Assembly (NCBI GenBank): GCA_040391135.1
Contig: JBEBYL010000042.1
Span: 1-19,109 of the forward strand
DNA length: 19,109 bases
DNA from: G025836975 sp040391135
GTDB taxonomy: Bacteria; Pseudomonadota; Gammaproteobacteria; Burkholderiales; Burkholderiaceae_B
Direction: 5' to 3'
Of the stretch, positions 1-5,971 are shown piece by piece. The stretch's first letter is position 1; the number at the start of each line of letters is the position of its first letter. The notes beneath the pieces were generated by a model that saw nothing but the letters and a program-made list of their open reading frames with translations, did no database searches and had not been told where the DNA came from. The position numbers and the translations under genes are program-made.

Positions 1-29
1 TCGCTGATCTCTGACGGGTTAAGTTGCAT
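1..29 (-). CDS. atpA: ATP synthase F1 subunit alpha, N-terminal fragment
   Basis: Only the first nine codons are inside the window. They read MQLNPSEIS, the usual start of proteobacterial AtpA, the alpha subunit of the catalytic F1 head. The start ATG is at 27-29 on the minus strand. A clear Shine-Dalgarno sequence (AGGAGT on the minus strand, 36-41) sits at good spacing. The gene follows atpH after 35 bases, as expected in the order atpI-B-E-F-H-A-G-D-C. The remainder lies beyond the left edge, so nothing can be said about integrity. Confidence 0.9.
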
Positions 30-64
30 GTTCAGACTCCTGGAATCCTGTTATCTGGCGCGCT

Positions 65-604
65 TCAGGCGGCCAGAGTGTCGCGCATGCGGGCCAACTG
101 GGCCTGCACAGAAGTATCAAGTACTTGGTCGCCAACGATCACGCGCACGCCGCCGATAAGATCGGCATCCACCGTGACAGCCGGCTTCAATTTGAGGCCA
201 AACTTTTTTTCCAGCCCGGACACGAGCTGCTGGACCTGATCATCGGCCAGCGGATAAGCGCTGATGATCTGTGCCAGCGCCGTACCTTCCTGCTGGTTCT
301 TCAACTGTTCGAATTGCTCGGCGATTTGCGGCAAAACCAGGATGCGGTTGTTGCTGACGAGCAATTCAATAAAGTTACGCGCCTGCGCCGAAAGCGGAGA
401 CTTGATCAAACCCGTAAACAGTTCAGTACGCTGGGCGGTGTTGAGCCTTGGATCGGTCAGTGCCTCGCGCACATCGTCCTGGCTTGCCACGTGCGCAAGC
501 TCGGACGCCAGATCCGACCACGATGCCAGGCTGGCCTGGTCGTTGCGCGCCGTGGCGAACAGCGCCTCGGCGTACGGTCTGGCAATTGTCGATAGTTCAG
601 CCAT
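65..604 (-). CDS. atpH: ATP synthase F1 subunit delta
   Basis: 179 residues, the normal length for the delta subunit (OSCP homologue). It sits on top of the F1 head and ties it to the peripheral b-subunit stalk, so that rotation drives ATP synthesis. The N-terminal part (MAELSTIARPYAEALF) is the typical start of the helical domain that binds the alpha N-termini. The C-terminal part carries the conserved stretch LIGGVRVIVGDQVLDTSV near residues 149-166. It lies 14 bases after atpF and 35 before atpA. An AGGG lies about 7 bases before the ATG. Nothing is unusual in it. Confidence 0.96.
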   Translation of the reverse strand: MAELSTIARPYAEALFATARNDQASLASWSDLASELAHVASQDDVREALTDPRLNTAQRTELFTGLIKSPLSAQARNFIELLVSNNRILVLPQIAEQFEQLKNQQEGTALAQIISAYPLADDQVQQLVSGLEKKFGLKLKPAVTVDADLIGGVRVIVGDQVLDTSVQAQLARMRDTLAA

Positions 605-618
605 GGCTTGCCCTGAGT

Positions 619-1089
619 TTAAAGTTGAGCCTTGAGCTGGTTCAGCAGCTCGGCGTGTGCCTGTGCGTCAACTTCTCGTTTGAGAATCTGCTCTGCACCC
701 TTGACCGCCAGAATGGCGACATCGGCACGCAAGCCTTCACGCGCACGCTGGACCTCTTGGGCCGCGTCCTGCTGGGCTTGTGCAACGATACGCGCTTTCT
801 CGGCTTCGCCTTCGCGGCGAGCCTGGTCGATAAGAGCCGCTGCCTGTTTCTCGGCCTCGACCATGCGAGCATGGTTTTCTGTTTTTGCAGACGCCTCGAT
901 CAGGCTGATGCGCGCCTGGGCCTGGGCCAGGTCGGCCTTGCCCTTGTCGGCGGCCGCGAGGCCGTCGGCAATTTTCTGACGGCGATCATCCATTGCTTTC
1001 GTAAGGGGCGGCCATACGAATTTCATCGTAAACCAGCCCAACACGAAAAACACGATCATCTGAAAAAAGAGAGTCGCGTTTAAATTCAC
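619..1089 (-). CDS. atpF: ATP synthase Fo subunit b
   Basis: 156 residues, the usual length for bacterial subunit b, which dimerises to form the peripheral stalk holding F1 static against the c-ring. One N-terminal membrane helix (about residues 5-24) is followed by the conserved VWPPLTKAMDDRRQKIADGL segment and a long charged, Ala/Glu/Lys/Gln-rich coiled coil. The start codon is GTG (minus-strand bases 1087-1089), with AAAGGGAA as ribosome-binding site about 8 bases upstream. The preceding atpE gene is 127 bases away, with a strong stem-loop in the gap. A GTG start after a hairpin fits a lower output of b than of c, but that is inference. Confidence 0.96.
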   Translation of the reverse strand: MNLNATLFFQMIVFFVLGWFTMKFVWPPLTKAMDDRRQKIADGLAAADKGKADLAQAQARISLIEASAKTENHARMVEAEKQAAALIDQARREGEAEKARIVAQAQQDAAQEVQRAREGLRADVAILAVKGAEQILKREVDAQAHAELLNQLKAQL

Positions 1090-1151
1090 GGTCGTTTCCC
1101 TTTAATACCACTTGTGCCGGGCGGCCTGGCCGCAAGACACCTAATGTCCAT

Positions 1152-1184
1152 GCCGCAGGCCGGCGCCATACGGCCGACTGCGGC
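1152..1184 (-). promoter_or_regulatory. intercistronic stem-loop between atpE and atpF
   Basis: In the 127-base gap between atpE and atpF a 7-bp perfect outer stem (GCCGCAG 1152-1158 with CTGCGGC 1178-1184) encloses an inner 4-bp stem (GCCG 1159-1162 with CGGC 1171-1174). A 3-base bulge lies at 1175-1177 and the loop is 8 bases. There is no T-run after it on the minus strand, so it is not a standard intrinsic terminator. A stable hairpin just 3' of atpE could protect the upstream mRNA from 3' exonucleases or cause partial termination, raising c relative to b. The structure is seen; the role is inferred. Confidence 0.45.
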
Positions 1185-1216
1185 TGCTTAACCCGCCTTG
1201 CGGCGAGCTGCAATGC

Positions 1217-1459
1217 TTACCCGACGAAGGGGTTGGCGAATGCGAACAACATGGCGATACCGACACCGATCAGGAATGCTGCGTCGATAAGGCCGGCCAA
1301 CAGGAACATTTTGGTTTGCAGTGCGTTCATCAGCTCGGGCTGACGAGCCGAAGCTTCCAAATATTTACCACCCATCAGAGCGATACCAATGCAAGCGCCG
1401 ATAGCGCCGAGACCAATAATAATACCGCAAGCCAGAGCAACGAAAGCAACGTTGGTCAT
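1217..1459 (-). CDS. atpE: ATP synthase Fo subunit c (proteolipid ring subunit)
   Basis: 80 residues forming the helical hairpin of the proton-driven rotor ring. Helix 1 is glycine-rich (about residues 5-30). The polar loop contains R39-Q40-P41, the conserved contact with subunits gamma and epsilon. Helix 2 carries Asp59 in LLAGLIDAAFLIGVG, the position of the proton-binding, DCCD-reactive carboxylate (E. coli D61). I see no obvious Na+-type ligand pattern, so a proton ring is expected. The start ATG has a strong AAGGAGT Shine-Dalgarno at 1464-1470 and a U-rich leader upstream, as in highly translated c-subunit genes. Confidence 0.97.
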   Translation of the reverse strand: MTNVAFVALACGIIIGLGAIGACIGIALMGGKYLEASARQPELMNALQTKMFLLAGLIDAAFLIGVGIAMLFAFANPFVG

Positions 1460-1463
1460 AACA

Positions 1464-1508
1464 ACTCCTTGGTTAAAAACCGTGTAATCAAAAAGTCAAA
1501 AAAATGCA
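1464..1508 (-). promoter_or_regulatory. U-rich translational leader and Shine-Dalgarno of atpE
   Basis: Read on the minus strand, the bases before atpE hold several U-runs (from plus-strand A-runs near 1473-1508) and then AAGGAGT 1464-1470, 4 bases before ATG. A U-rich, unstructured leader of this kind is the known translational enhancer of E. coli atpE, which helps make about ten c subunits per complex. Resemblance is seen; equivalent function here is inferred. Confidence 0.5.
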
Positions 1509-1560
1509 TTGCAAGAACATCTTGCACCCCGGCCGGACAAACTGCCCGGACCGAAAACTA

Positions 1561-2439
1561 TTAATGGCCTTCGTGAGCCTGACCCACATACACCAGGGTC
1601 AACATCATGAAAATAAAGGCCTGCAACAGCACGATCAGTATGTGGAAGATTGCCCACATGGATCCCGCCAGAACATGCCCGATACCCAAGCCTATGCTTG
1701 CGCCATTAAATCCGGTCCATGCGCCGCCCAGCAAGGCGATCAGCATGAAGATGAGTTCGCCGGCAAACATGTTGCCGAATAGCCGCATGCCCAGGGACAC
1801 TGACTTGGCCGCGTATTCAATGCAGTTCAACAGGAAGTTGAAGGGAGCAAGAACCAGGCCGCCGATGCCGTGCGCGTGGAAAGGCGCCGTGAACAATTCT
1901 TTGACGAAGCCGCCCGGATGCTTGATCTTGATGCCGTAATAGAACATAAGCAGCAGCACGCCCAGCGACATGCCCATGGGCACGTTCAGGTCGGCGGTGG
2001 GCAAAATACGGTGGTAGTACAGCGGATCGCCATGGTGCGAGCCCAGGCCGGTAAGCTTGAATAGCCAGGCCAGGAAGTCGACCGGCACCAGGTCAAGCAG
2101 GTTCATGAGGATGATCCACAAGAACACCGTCAGGGCCAGGGGCGAGACGAAGCGGCGCGAGATTTCGCTGGGAACAATGCTTTTGGCCTGTTCCTCGACC
2201 ATGTCGACCATCATTTCGACGAAAGCCTGGAAACGGCCCGGAACGCCGGCGCTGGCCATTTTTGCGGCGCGCCACAGCATGAAGACGACCACCAGCCCCA
2301 TAAGAATGGACCAGAACAGGGAGTCGTAGTTGACCACACTGAAATTGGCGATGGCTGACTGCTTGGCACCGACGTTATTCAGGTGAACCAAGTGATGCTG
2401 AATATACTCAGACTGTGGCGAAATATCACTAGCAGCCAT
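1561..2439 (-). CDS. atpB: ATP synthase Fo subunit a
   Basis: 292 residues, a multi-spanning membrane protein that forms the two proton half-channels against the c-ring. The essential arginine is Arg219 in AKSVSLGMRLFGNMFAGELI (equivalent to E. coli R210). The polar membrane segment around LLNCIEYA (residues 203-210) and the C-terminal LQAFIFMMLTLVYVGQAHEGH are family hallmarks. The long N-terminal extension before the first membrane helix (about residues 40-57) is typical of beta/gammaproteobacterial AtpB. An AAGGG ribosome-binding site lies just before the ATG. The gene follows atpI by 57 bases and precedes atpE by 101 bases. Confidence 0.97.
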   Translation of the reverse strand: MAASDISPQSEYIQHHLVHLNNVGAKQSAIANFSVVNYDSLFWSILMGLVVVFMLWRAAKMASAGVPGRFQAFVEMMVDMVEEQAKSIVPSEISRRFVSPLALTVFLWIILMNLLDLVPVDFLAWLFKLTGLGSHHGDPLYYHRILPTADLNVPMGMSLGVLLLMFYYGIKIKHPGGFVKELFTAPFHAHGIGGLVLAPFNFLLNCIEYAAKSVSLGMRLFGNMFAGELIFMLIALLGGAWTGFNGASIGLGIGHVLAGSMWAIFHILIVLLQAFIFMMLTLVYVGQAHEGH

Positions 2440-2496
2440 CTGAACCCTTATCCTGTTGACGAGCGTGCAAAGCCCATGAATTAATACACGAAAAAA

Positions 2497-2922
2497 CTAC
2501 GGCAGCTTGCGGAACATCAGCAACAGCACATAGCCTTTTAAAACACATACCAAGCCGAACAGCATGGCCGGCCACACCAGCCAGCCCCGTCCCAGCCACG
2601 CAGCCAGGCCCATGATCAGAACGGCCGACCCCAGCTTGAAAGCCTCGCCCACGAAAAAAGTAAGCGGACTGGATTTTACCGGGCCCAATAGGCCCAGCAA
2701 CAAACGTAAAGCGAACAACGCATTGGGCACGAAATAGGCTGCGGCGCCAATAAGGGCGGAAACCGCAGCCTCGCCACCTGACACCAGCCAGGAAACCAAG
2801 ATAGCCACCACCAGCATGACCGCCTGCGCGACAAGCGTGCGGACAATGCCATTGCTTGCTCGCAGGTTTAGGGCTTCGCGATCCCGATCCGAAAGCACGA
2901 GCTGCGCCTGGTCTTGGTTCAT
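2497..2922 (-). CDS. atpI: ATP synthase assembly protein I
   Basis: 141 residues with about four hydrophobic segments (roughly 25-48, 52-75, 84-108, 112-135) after a short polar N-terminus. It is the AtpI/UncI family, first gene of the atp operon. Known homologues help assemble the c-ring but are not part of the final enzyme. The family is weakly conserved, so the call rests on length, topology and position immediately before atpB. The ATG at 2920-2922 has no good Shine-Dalgarno; weak initiation is common for this gene. The leader from the predicted transcription start is about 108 bases. Confidence 0.9.
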   Translation of the reverse strand: MNQDQAQLVLSDRDREALNLRASNGIVRTLVAQAVMLVVAILVSWLVSGGEAAVSALIGAAAYFVPNALFALRLLLGLLGPVKSSPLTFFVGEAFKLGSAVLIMGLAAWLGRGWLVWPAMLFGLVCVLKGYVLLLMFRKLP

Positions 2923-3037
2923 AGTCTTGATTCGTTGAAGTACCCAGCAACTGCAAAAACCCGCGGCCGGCGCACCTACGATGCCATCCCTGCCTACAAG
3001 CTTAAAGGGCTACACCCACGTGGCGTCAAACTCATAG

Positions 3038-3067
3038 AGTATAGCTTTATTTTTTGCATGTAAGCAA
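3038..3067 (-). promoter_or_regulatory. sigma70-type promoter of the atp operon
   Basis: On the minus strand, -35 TTGCTT (3062-3067) and -10 TATACT (3038-3043) are separated by exactly 18 bases of AT-rich spacer. Transcription would start near 3031, giving a leader of about 108 bases before atpI. It is the best promoter match in the divergent region and is correctly placed for the ATP synthase operon. Confidence 0.65.
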
Positions 3068-3132
3068 GTTGTCAGCTGGTTTTTTTCAATGGCGGACCAC
3101 ACAAAGCGCTTTATCGCCAAGGCGCGGGCCGA

Positions 3133-3177
3133 ATATTCGCATACGCCAAGTTTTTCTAAGCAATGGCGTAAATATTT
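3133..3177. repeat. interrupted inverted repeat upstream of dctP
   Basis: TACGCCA (3143-3149) and TGGCGTA (3165-3171) form a perfect 7-bp inverted repeat 15 bases apart. The palindromic hexamer AATATT lies outside each arm (3133-3138 and 3172-3177). The symmetric arrangement, close to the weak promoter candidate at 3183-3210, resembles a binding site for a dimeric regulator. No regulator gene is nearby. Confidence 0.35.
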
Positions 3178-3212
3178 CTACCTTGCGACGGGGCAAAGCT
3201 GAACGATAAACT

Positions 3213-3252
3213 GGCCCGACAATAATGTGCGGGCCGGGTTCCATCACCCGGC
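3213..3252 (+). repeat. two overlapping, mutually exclusive hairpins
   Basis: GGCCCG (3213-3218) pairs with CGGGCC (3230-3235). GCCGGGT (3233-3239) pairs with ACCCGGC (3246-3252) across a 6-base loop. The arms share bases 3233-3235, so both complete stems cannot form at once. There is no T-run on either strand, so neither is a classic terminator. They would lie in the dctP leader if transcription starts at or before 3217. Confidence 0.4.
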
Positions 3253-3410
3253 GGCACATAAAAACAGACGCCCGGAGACATCCAACTGCGCGCTCTGCCC
3301 CACAACGGCCCGACGTCATCCTCGAACGGCTTGCTGTGTATCCATACGCTTGCACGACAAACGGAACATCCCATCGCACCAGCGTCGATGCCCGTCCTGC
3401 CCCTTATTGA

Positions 3411-3431
3411 CCGCCGGCCATCGGCCAGCGG
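3411..3431. repeat. 21-bp near-palindrome upstream of dctP
   Basis: The arms are CCGC, one mismatch position, GGCC, then a 3-base centre ATC (3420-3422), then GGCC, mismatch, GCGG. That is 8 of 9 arm positions complementary. It is centred about 76 bases before the dctP start codon. It could be an operator or an RNA hairpin; GC-rich palindromes also occur by chance in this genome, so the call is cautious. Confidence 0.35.
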
Positions 3432-3460
3432 CCTTCGGAGCACATGTGCCCATACTCAAA

Positions 3461-3486
3461 AGGAGGTTTGGGGGCTGCAGCCTCCT
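3461..3486 (+). promoter_or_regulatory. dctP leader: distant Shine-Dalgarno with alternative hairpins
   Basis: A perfect AGGAGG (3461-3466) lies 30 bases before the only sensible start codon (ATG 3497), too far for normal initiation. It can pair fully with CCTCCT (3481-3486), which would hide it. Alternatively GGGGGC (3470-3475) pairs with GCCTCC (3480-3485) across the loop TGCA with one G-U pair. That would loop out 16 bases, expose AGGAGG and bring it to about 14 bases from the ATG. The two folds exclude each other. The pairings are seen; a switch is inference. Confidence 0.4.
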
Positions 3487-3496
3487 CAAGACAATC

Positions 3497-4483
3497 ATGA
3501 TTAAACACTATTTCGCAACCGCATTGCTGGCGCTCGCCTCGTTGGGCAGCGCCGCCGCCATGGCCCAGAACAAACCCGTGACCTTCCGCTTCGGCCACAC
3601 CCTTCCGGCGACCGACTCGCAAAATATCGCGGCACAGGATTTCGCCAAGCGCGTCGAGGCGCGCACCAAGGGCCAAATCAAGATCCGCGTCTTTGCCAAC
3701 GGAACATTGGGCAACGACGGAACGCTGGTGACCGGCGTGCGCAGCGGAACCATCGACATCGGAGTAACGGGCAACCCCTTTCTGACGGGCATTTCGCCCA
3801 ACCTCAATGTATTGGACCTGCCTTACCTGTTTGATAATGAGGCGCAGGCGTTCAAAGTGCTGGACGGCCCTATTGGCCGCGGCTTGCTGGACGATCTGGG
3901 CAATTACGGGCTGAAAGGCCTGGCGTTCTGGGACATAGGCTTTCGCAGTTTGACCAATAACAAAAAACCCGTCCTCAAGGCCTCGGACATCGATGGGCTT
4001 AAAGTCCGGACAACACCGAACCCGGCCCACATAAAGGCCTTCGAGCTATTAGGGGCCAACCCCCAGCCCATGGCCTTCGGCGAGGTTTACACCGCCCTGG
4101 AGTCGGGAGCCATCGATGGCCAGGAGAACCCGCCGACGCTTATCCTGTCGTCGAAAATGTATGAAGTCCAAAAATACCTTTCGTTGACTCGCCATGCCTA
4201 CACCGCCGGGCTGGTGTTCATGAACAAGCGCAAGTTTGACAAGCTCACGCCCGAGCATCAGCAGATCATGCTGGAAGAAGCCCTGGCAGCCGCAAATTAT
4301 CAGCGCGAACTCAATGCCAAGCATCAAGAGGCCGCCTTGACGGAACTGCGGCAGCATGGAGTCCAGATCACCACCAATCCGGATCTCGAAAGCATACGCA
4401 AAGTGGTGAAAGGCCCGGTGCATGCCGAATTCGCCGAAAAGTACGGCGACACGATCTTGAAAGCCATCGAAGGGCAGCCCTGA
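3497..4483 (+). CDS. dctP: TRAP transporter substrate-binding protein DctP
   Basis: 328 residues from ATG 3497, the normal length of a DctP-type periplasmic binding protein that delivers an organic acid to the DctQM permease. Residues 1-23 are a Sec signal peptide (MIKHY, hydrophobic core, AMA cleavage before Gln24). The mature protein begins with the family pattern VTFRFGHTLPATDSQ. Arg150 (in DIGFRSL) and Arg171 (in LKVRTTPNP) match the arginine pair that binds the substrate carboxylate in this family. The conserved AFGEVYTALESGAIDGQENP lies at 193-212. The frame stays open upstream to 3227 but only the 3497 start gives a signal peptide. The substrate cannot be told from sequence; the co-encoded hydrolase suggests an acid or lactone-derived acid. 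Confidence 0.93.
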   Translation: MIKHYFATALLALASLGSAAAMAQNKPVTFRFGHTLPATDSQNIAAQDFAKRVEARTKGQIKIRVFANGTLGNDGTLVTGVRSGTIDIGVTGNPFLTGISPNLNVLDLPYLFDNEAQAFKVLDGPIGRGLLDDLGNYGLKGLAFWDIGFRSLTNNKKPVLKASDIDGLKVRTTPNPAHIKAFELLGANPQPMAFGEVYTALESGAIDGQENPPTLILSSKMYEVQKYLSLTRHAYTAGLVFMNKRKFDKLTPEHQQIMLEEALAAANYQRELNAKHQEAALTELRQHGVQITTNPDLESIRKVVKGPVHAEFAEKYGDTILKAIEGQP

Positions 4484-4502
4484 CGTGGGCGGCAGCGAGA
4501 CC

Positions 4503-5423
4503 ATGATCGCGGATGCGCCCACCGCGATCATCGATGCCCATCACCATTTCTGGCGGCTGAAAGAAGGCCATTTCCCCTGGCTTCAAGAGGCTTACGATCC
4601 CAATGAGTTTTTCCTGGGTGATTATGCCGGCATATGCACGGACTTCGACGCGGACACGTACCTGCGGCGCACGGCGGGCTATGCGATCAAGGCCAGTGTC
4701 CATATCGAAGCGGAGCGTGCGCGCGACGAATCTGAAGCCGAGACGCTGTGGCTGCACGAAGAGCACGCCAAAAACAGCGGCTTTCCCGCCGCTGTGGTGG
4801 CCTACGTGGATTTCGCGGCGGAGGATGTTGCGCAAGCCCTTGCCCGGCAAGCCGCCCACCCCCTGGTGCGCGGCATACGCTGCAAGCCCCGAACCAGCCC
4901 TGCCCCCGACATCGGCATCCAGGGCCAGGCGGGTACCCTGCAAGACGATGCATGGCTGCGGGGCTTGTCCCGGCTGGAGCATCACCGCTATTCATGGGAC
5001 CTGCGGGTGCCTTTCTGGCATCTCGAAGAAGCGGCCGAAGTTGCGGCCATGTTTCCCAACATACCCATCGTGCTGAACCACGCCGGCCTGCCTTGGGATC
5101 GCAGCGAGGCCGGCCTGGCGCATTGGCGTCGGGGCATGGCCGCCCTGGCGCGGTGCGAGCAAGTGCATGTCAAGCTATCCGAGCTTGGCCTGCGCGATGC
5201 AAAGTGGAACGTTCATGAAAACGCGTCGATCATCCGCGAGACCATTGCCCTGTTCGGGTGGCAGCGCTGCATGTTTGCAAGCAATCTGCCCGTCTCGGGT
5301 CTCAATGTGGATTTTCCCACCCTGATCGACACCGTCCGTCATGGCATAAGCGGCCTGTCCAGCCAGGCCCAGACCGCGATCTGGTCCGGCAACGCCGCGC
5401 GTTTTTATCGGATTTCGCTATAA
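4503..5423 (+). CDS. metal-dependent hydrolase, amidohydrolase-2 / COG3618 type
   Basis: 306 residues from ATG 4503; a GTG at 4485, directly after the dctP stop, would add six residues and is possible. It belongs to the TIM-barrel amidohydrolases related to L-fuconolactonase and pyrone-dicarboxylate lactonase. The sequence shows IIDAHHHFW near the N-terminus (HxH at His13/His15), SVHIEAE (His67), IVLNHAGLP (His193) and the C-terminal GNAARFYRI. The usual strand-8 motif with catalytic Asp (GSDWP) reads ASNLP here, Asn261 replacing Asp. Related proteins with ASNFPVD exist, so it is probably an intact enzyme of that subfamily. Its place between dctP and dctQ suggests it acts on the imported compound, likely by lactone or amide hydrolysis in the cytoplasm. 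No signal peptide is seen. The exact reaction is unknown. Confidence 0.85.
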   Translation: MIADAPTAIIDAHHHFWRLKEGHFPWLQEAYDPNEFFLGDYAGICTDFDADTYLRRTAGYAIKASVHIEAERARDESEAETLWLHEEHAKNSGFPAAVVAYVDFAAEDVAQALARQAAHPLVRGIRCKPRTSPAPDIGIQGQAGTLQDDAWLRGLSRLEHHRYSWDLRVPFWHLEEAAEVAAMFPNIPIVLNHAGLPWDRSEAGLAHWRRGMAALARCEQVHVKLSELGLRDAKWNVHENASIIRETIALFGWQRCMFASNLPVSGLNVDFPTLIDTVRHGISGLSSQAQTAIWSGNAARFYRISL

Positions 5424-5458
5424 ACCGGCACGTCGCCGCCAATCAAGGAGAGCTCAGC

Positions 5459-5959
5459 GTGAAACAACGCCTAGTCAAACTGTCCGAACAATTCCTGGTA
5501 TTGCTGTTTGCCCTGATGATCCTTCTTGTTTTTGGCAACGTGGTGCTGCGCTATGCCTTTAATTCGGGGCTTGTGTCATCGGAAGAGCTCTCCCGTTTCT
5601 TGTTCATGTGGCTGACCCTGCTGGGCGCCTTGCTGGTCATGCGTGAAAACGCGCACCTTGGCATGAGCCTGGTGGTCAGGCGCCTGGGTGTGCGCGGCCA
5701 GCGTGCAAGCCGCTTCATCAGCGACGGCATTGCGCTGGTATGTTGCGGCCTGCTTGCTCATGGAACCTGGAGCCTGGTCATTATCGCGATGGATGAACGA
5801 TCGCCCGTGACCGGGATCCCCATGGGAATTGTGTATCTATCGCTGCTGATATGCAGCGTGGGCATGTCTTTGATGCTGGCGCACTCTCTGTATCGTCAAT
5901 TGACCGGCCGCATGAGCGACGCGGAACTAGTACCCCAGGAATCGTCTCTTGGCGAGTAG
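5459..5959 (+). CDS. dctQ: TRAP transporter small permease DctQ
   Basis: 166 residues from GTG 5459, chosen because AAGGAG (5445-5450) stands 8 bases upstream. A longer frame from 5258 overlaps the hydrolase and adds non-membrane sequence. Four membrane segments are visible (about 10-32, 45-63, 87-110, 122-145). The DctQ signature SSEELSRFLFMWLTLLGA lies at 40-57, followed by RENAHLGM. DctQ pairs with DctM to form the Na+-coupled secondary transporter fed by DctP. It starts 35 bases after the hydrolase and ends 12 bases before dctM, so the four genes look like one operon. Confidence 0.92.
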   Translation: MKQRLVKLSEQFLVLLFALMILLVFGNVVLRYAFNSGLVSSEELSRFLFMWLTLLGALLVMRENAHLGMSLVVRRLGVRGQRASRFISDGIALVCCGLLAHGTWSLVIIAMDERSPVTGIPMGIVYLSLLICSVGMSLMLAHSLYRQLTGRMSDAELVPQESSLGE

Positions 5960-5971
5960 GAAAAAATCAGA

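Larger units (their letters stand above)
2923..3496. other. divergent intergenic region between atpI and dctP
   Basis: These 574 bases hold no convincing gene. Short reading frames on both strands lack homology-like composition or ribosome-binding sites. The left part carries the atp promoter and leader. The right part, in front of dctP, carries several inverted repeats: TACGCCA/TGGCGTA (3143-3149 and 3165-3171, flanked by AATATT on both sides); two overlapping hairpins sharing one arm (3213-3235 and 3233-3252); and a 21-bp near-palindrome (3411-3431). A weak plus-strand promoter candidate is TTGCGA 3183-3188, 16 bases, GATAAA 3205-3210. The right half is probably the regulatory region and long leader of the TRAP cassette. 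Confidence 0.6.

Noticed and set aside
2960..2990. GC-rich stretch followed by a T-run in the atpI leader (minus strand), considered as an attenuator
   Set aside because: The GC-rich bases do not form a stem of more than about three pairs before the T-run.
3160..3235. Sigma54 promoter for dctP, as in classical dct systems
   Set aside because: No GG-N10-GC element with proper spacing was found in this stretch.
3086..3443. Small minus- and plus-strand frames in the atpI-dctP gap
   Set aside because: They overlap each other in several frames, lack ribosome-binding sites and show Cys/Arg-rich random-like translations.
3227..3496. N-terminal extension of DctP
   Set aside because: The frame is open but the extension would bury the signal peptide; the start at 3497 gives a normal export signal and normal length.
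5258..5458. N-terminal extension of DctQ overlapping the hydrolase
   Set aside because: It is a shifted-frame reading of the hydrolase end; GTG 5459 has a perfect Shine-Dalgarno and gives standard DctQ length.
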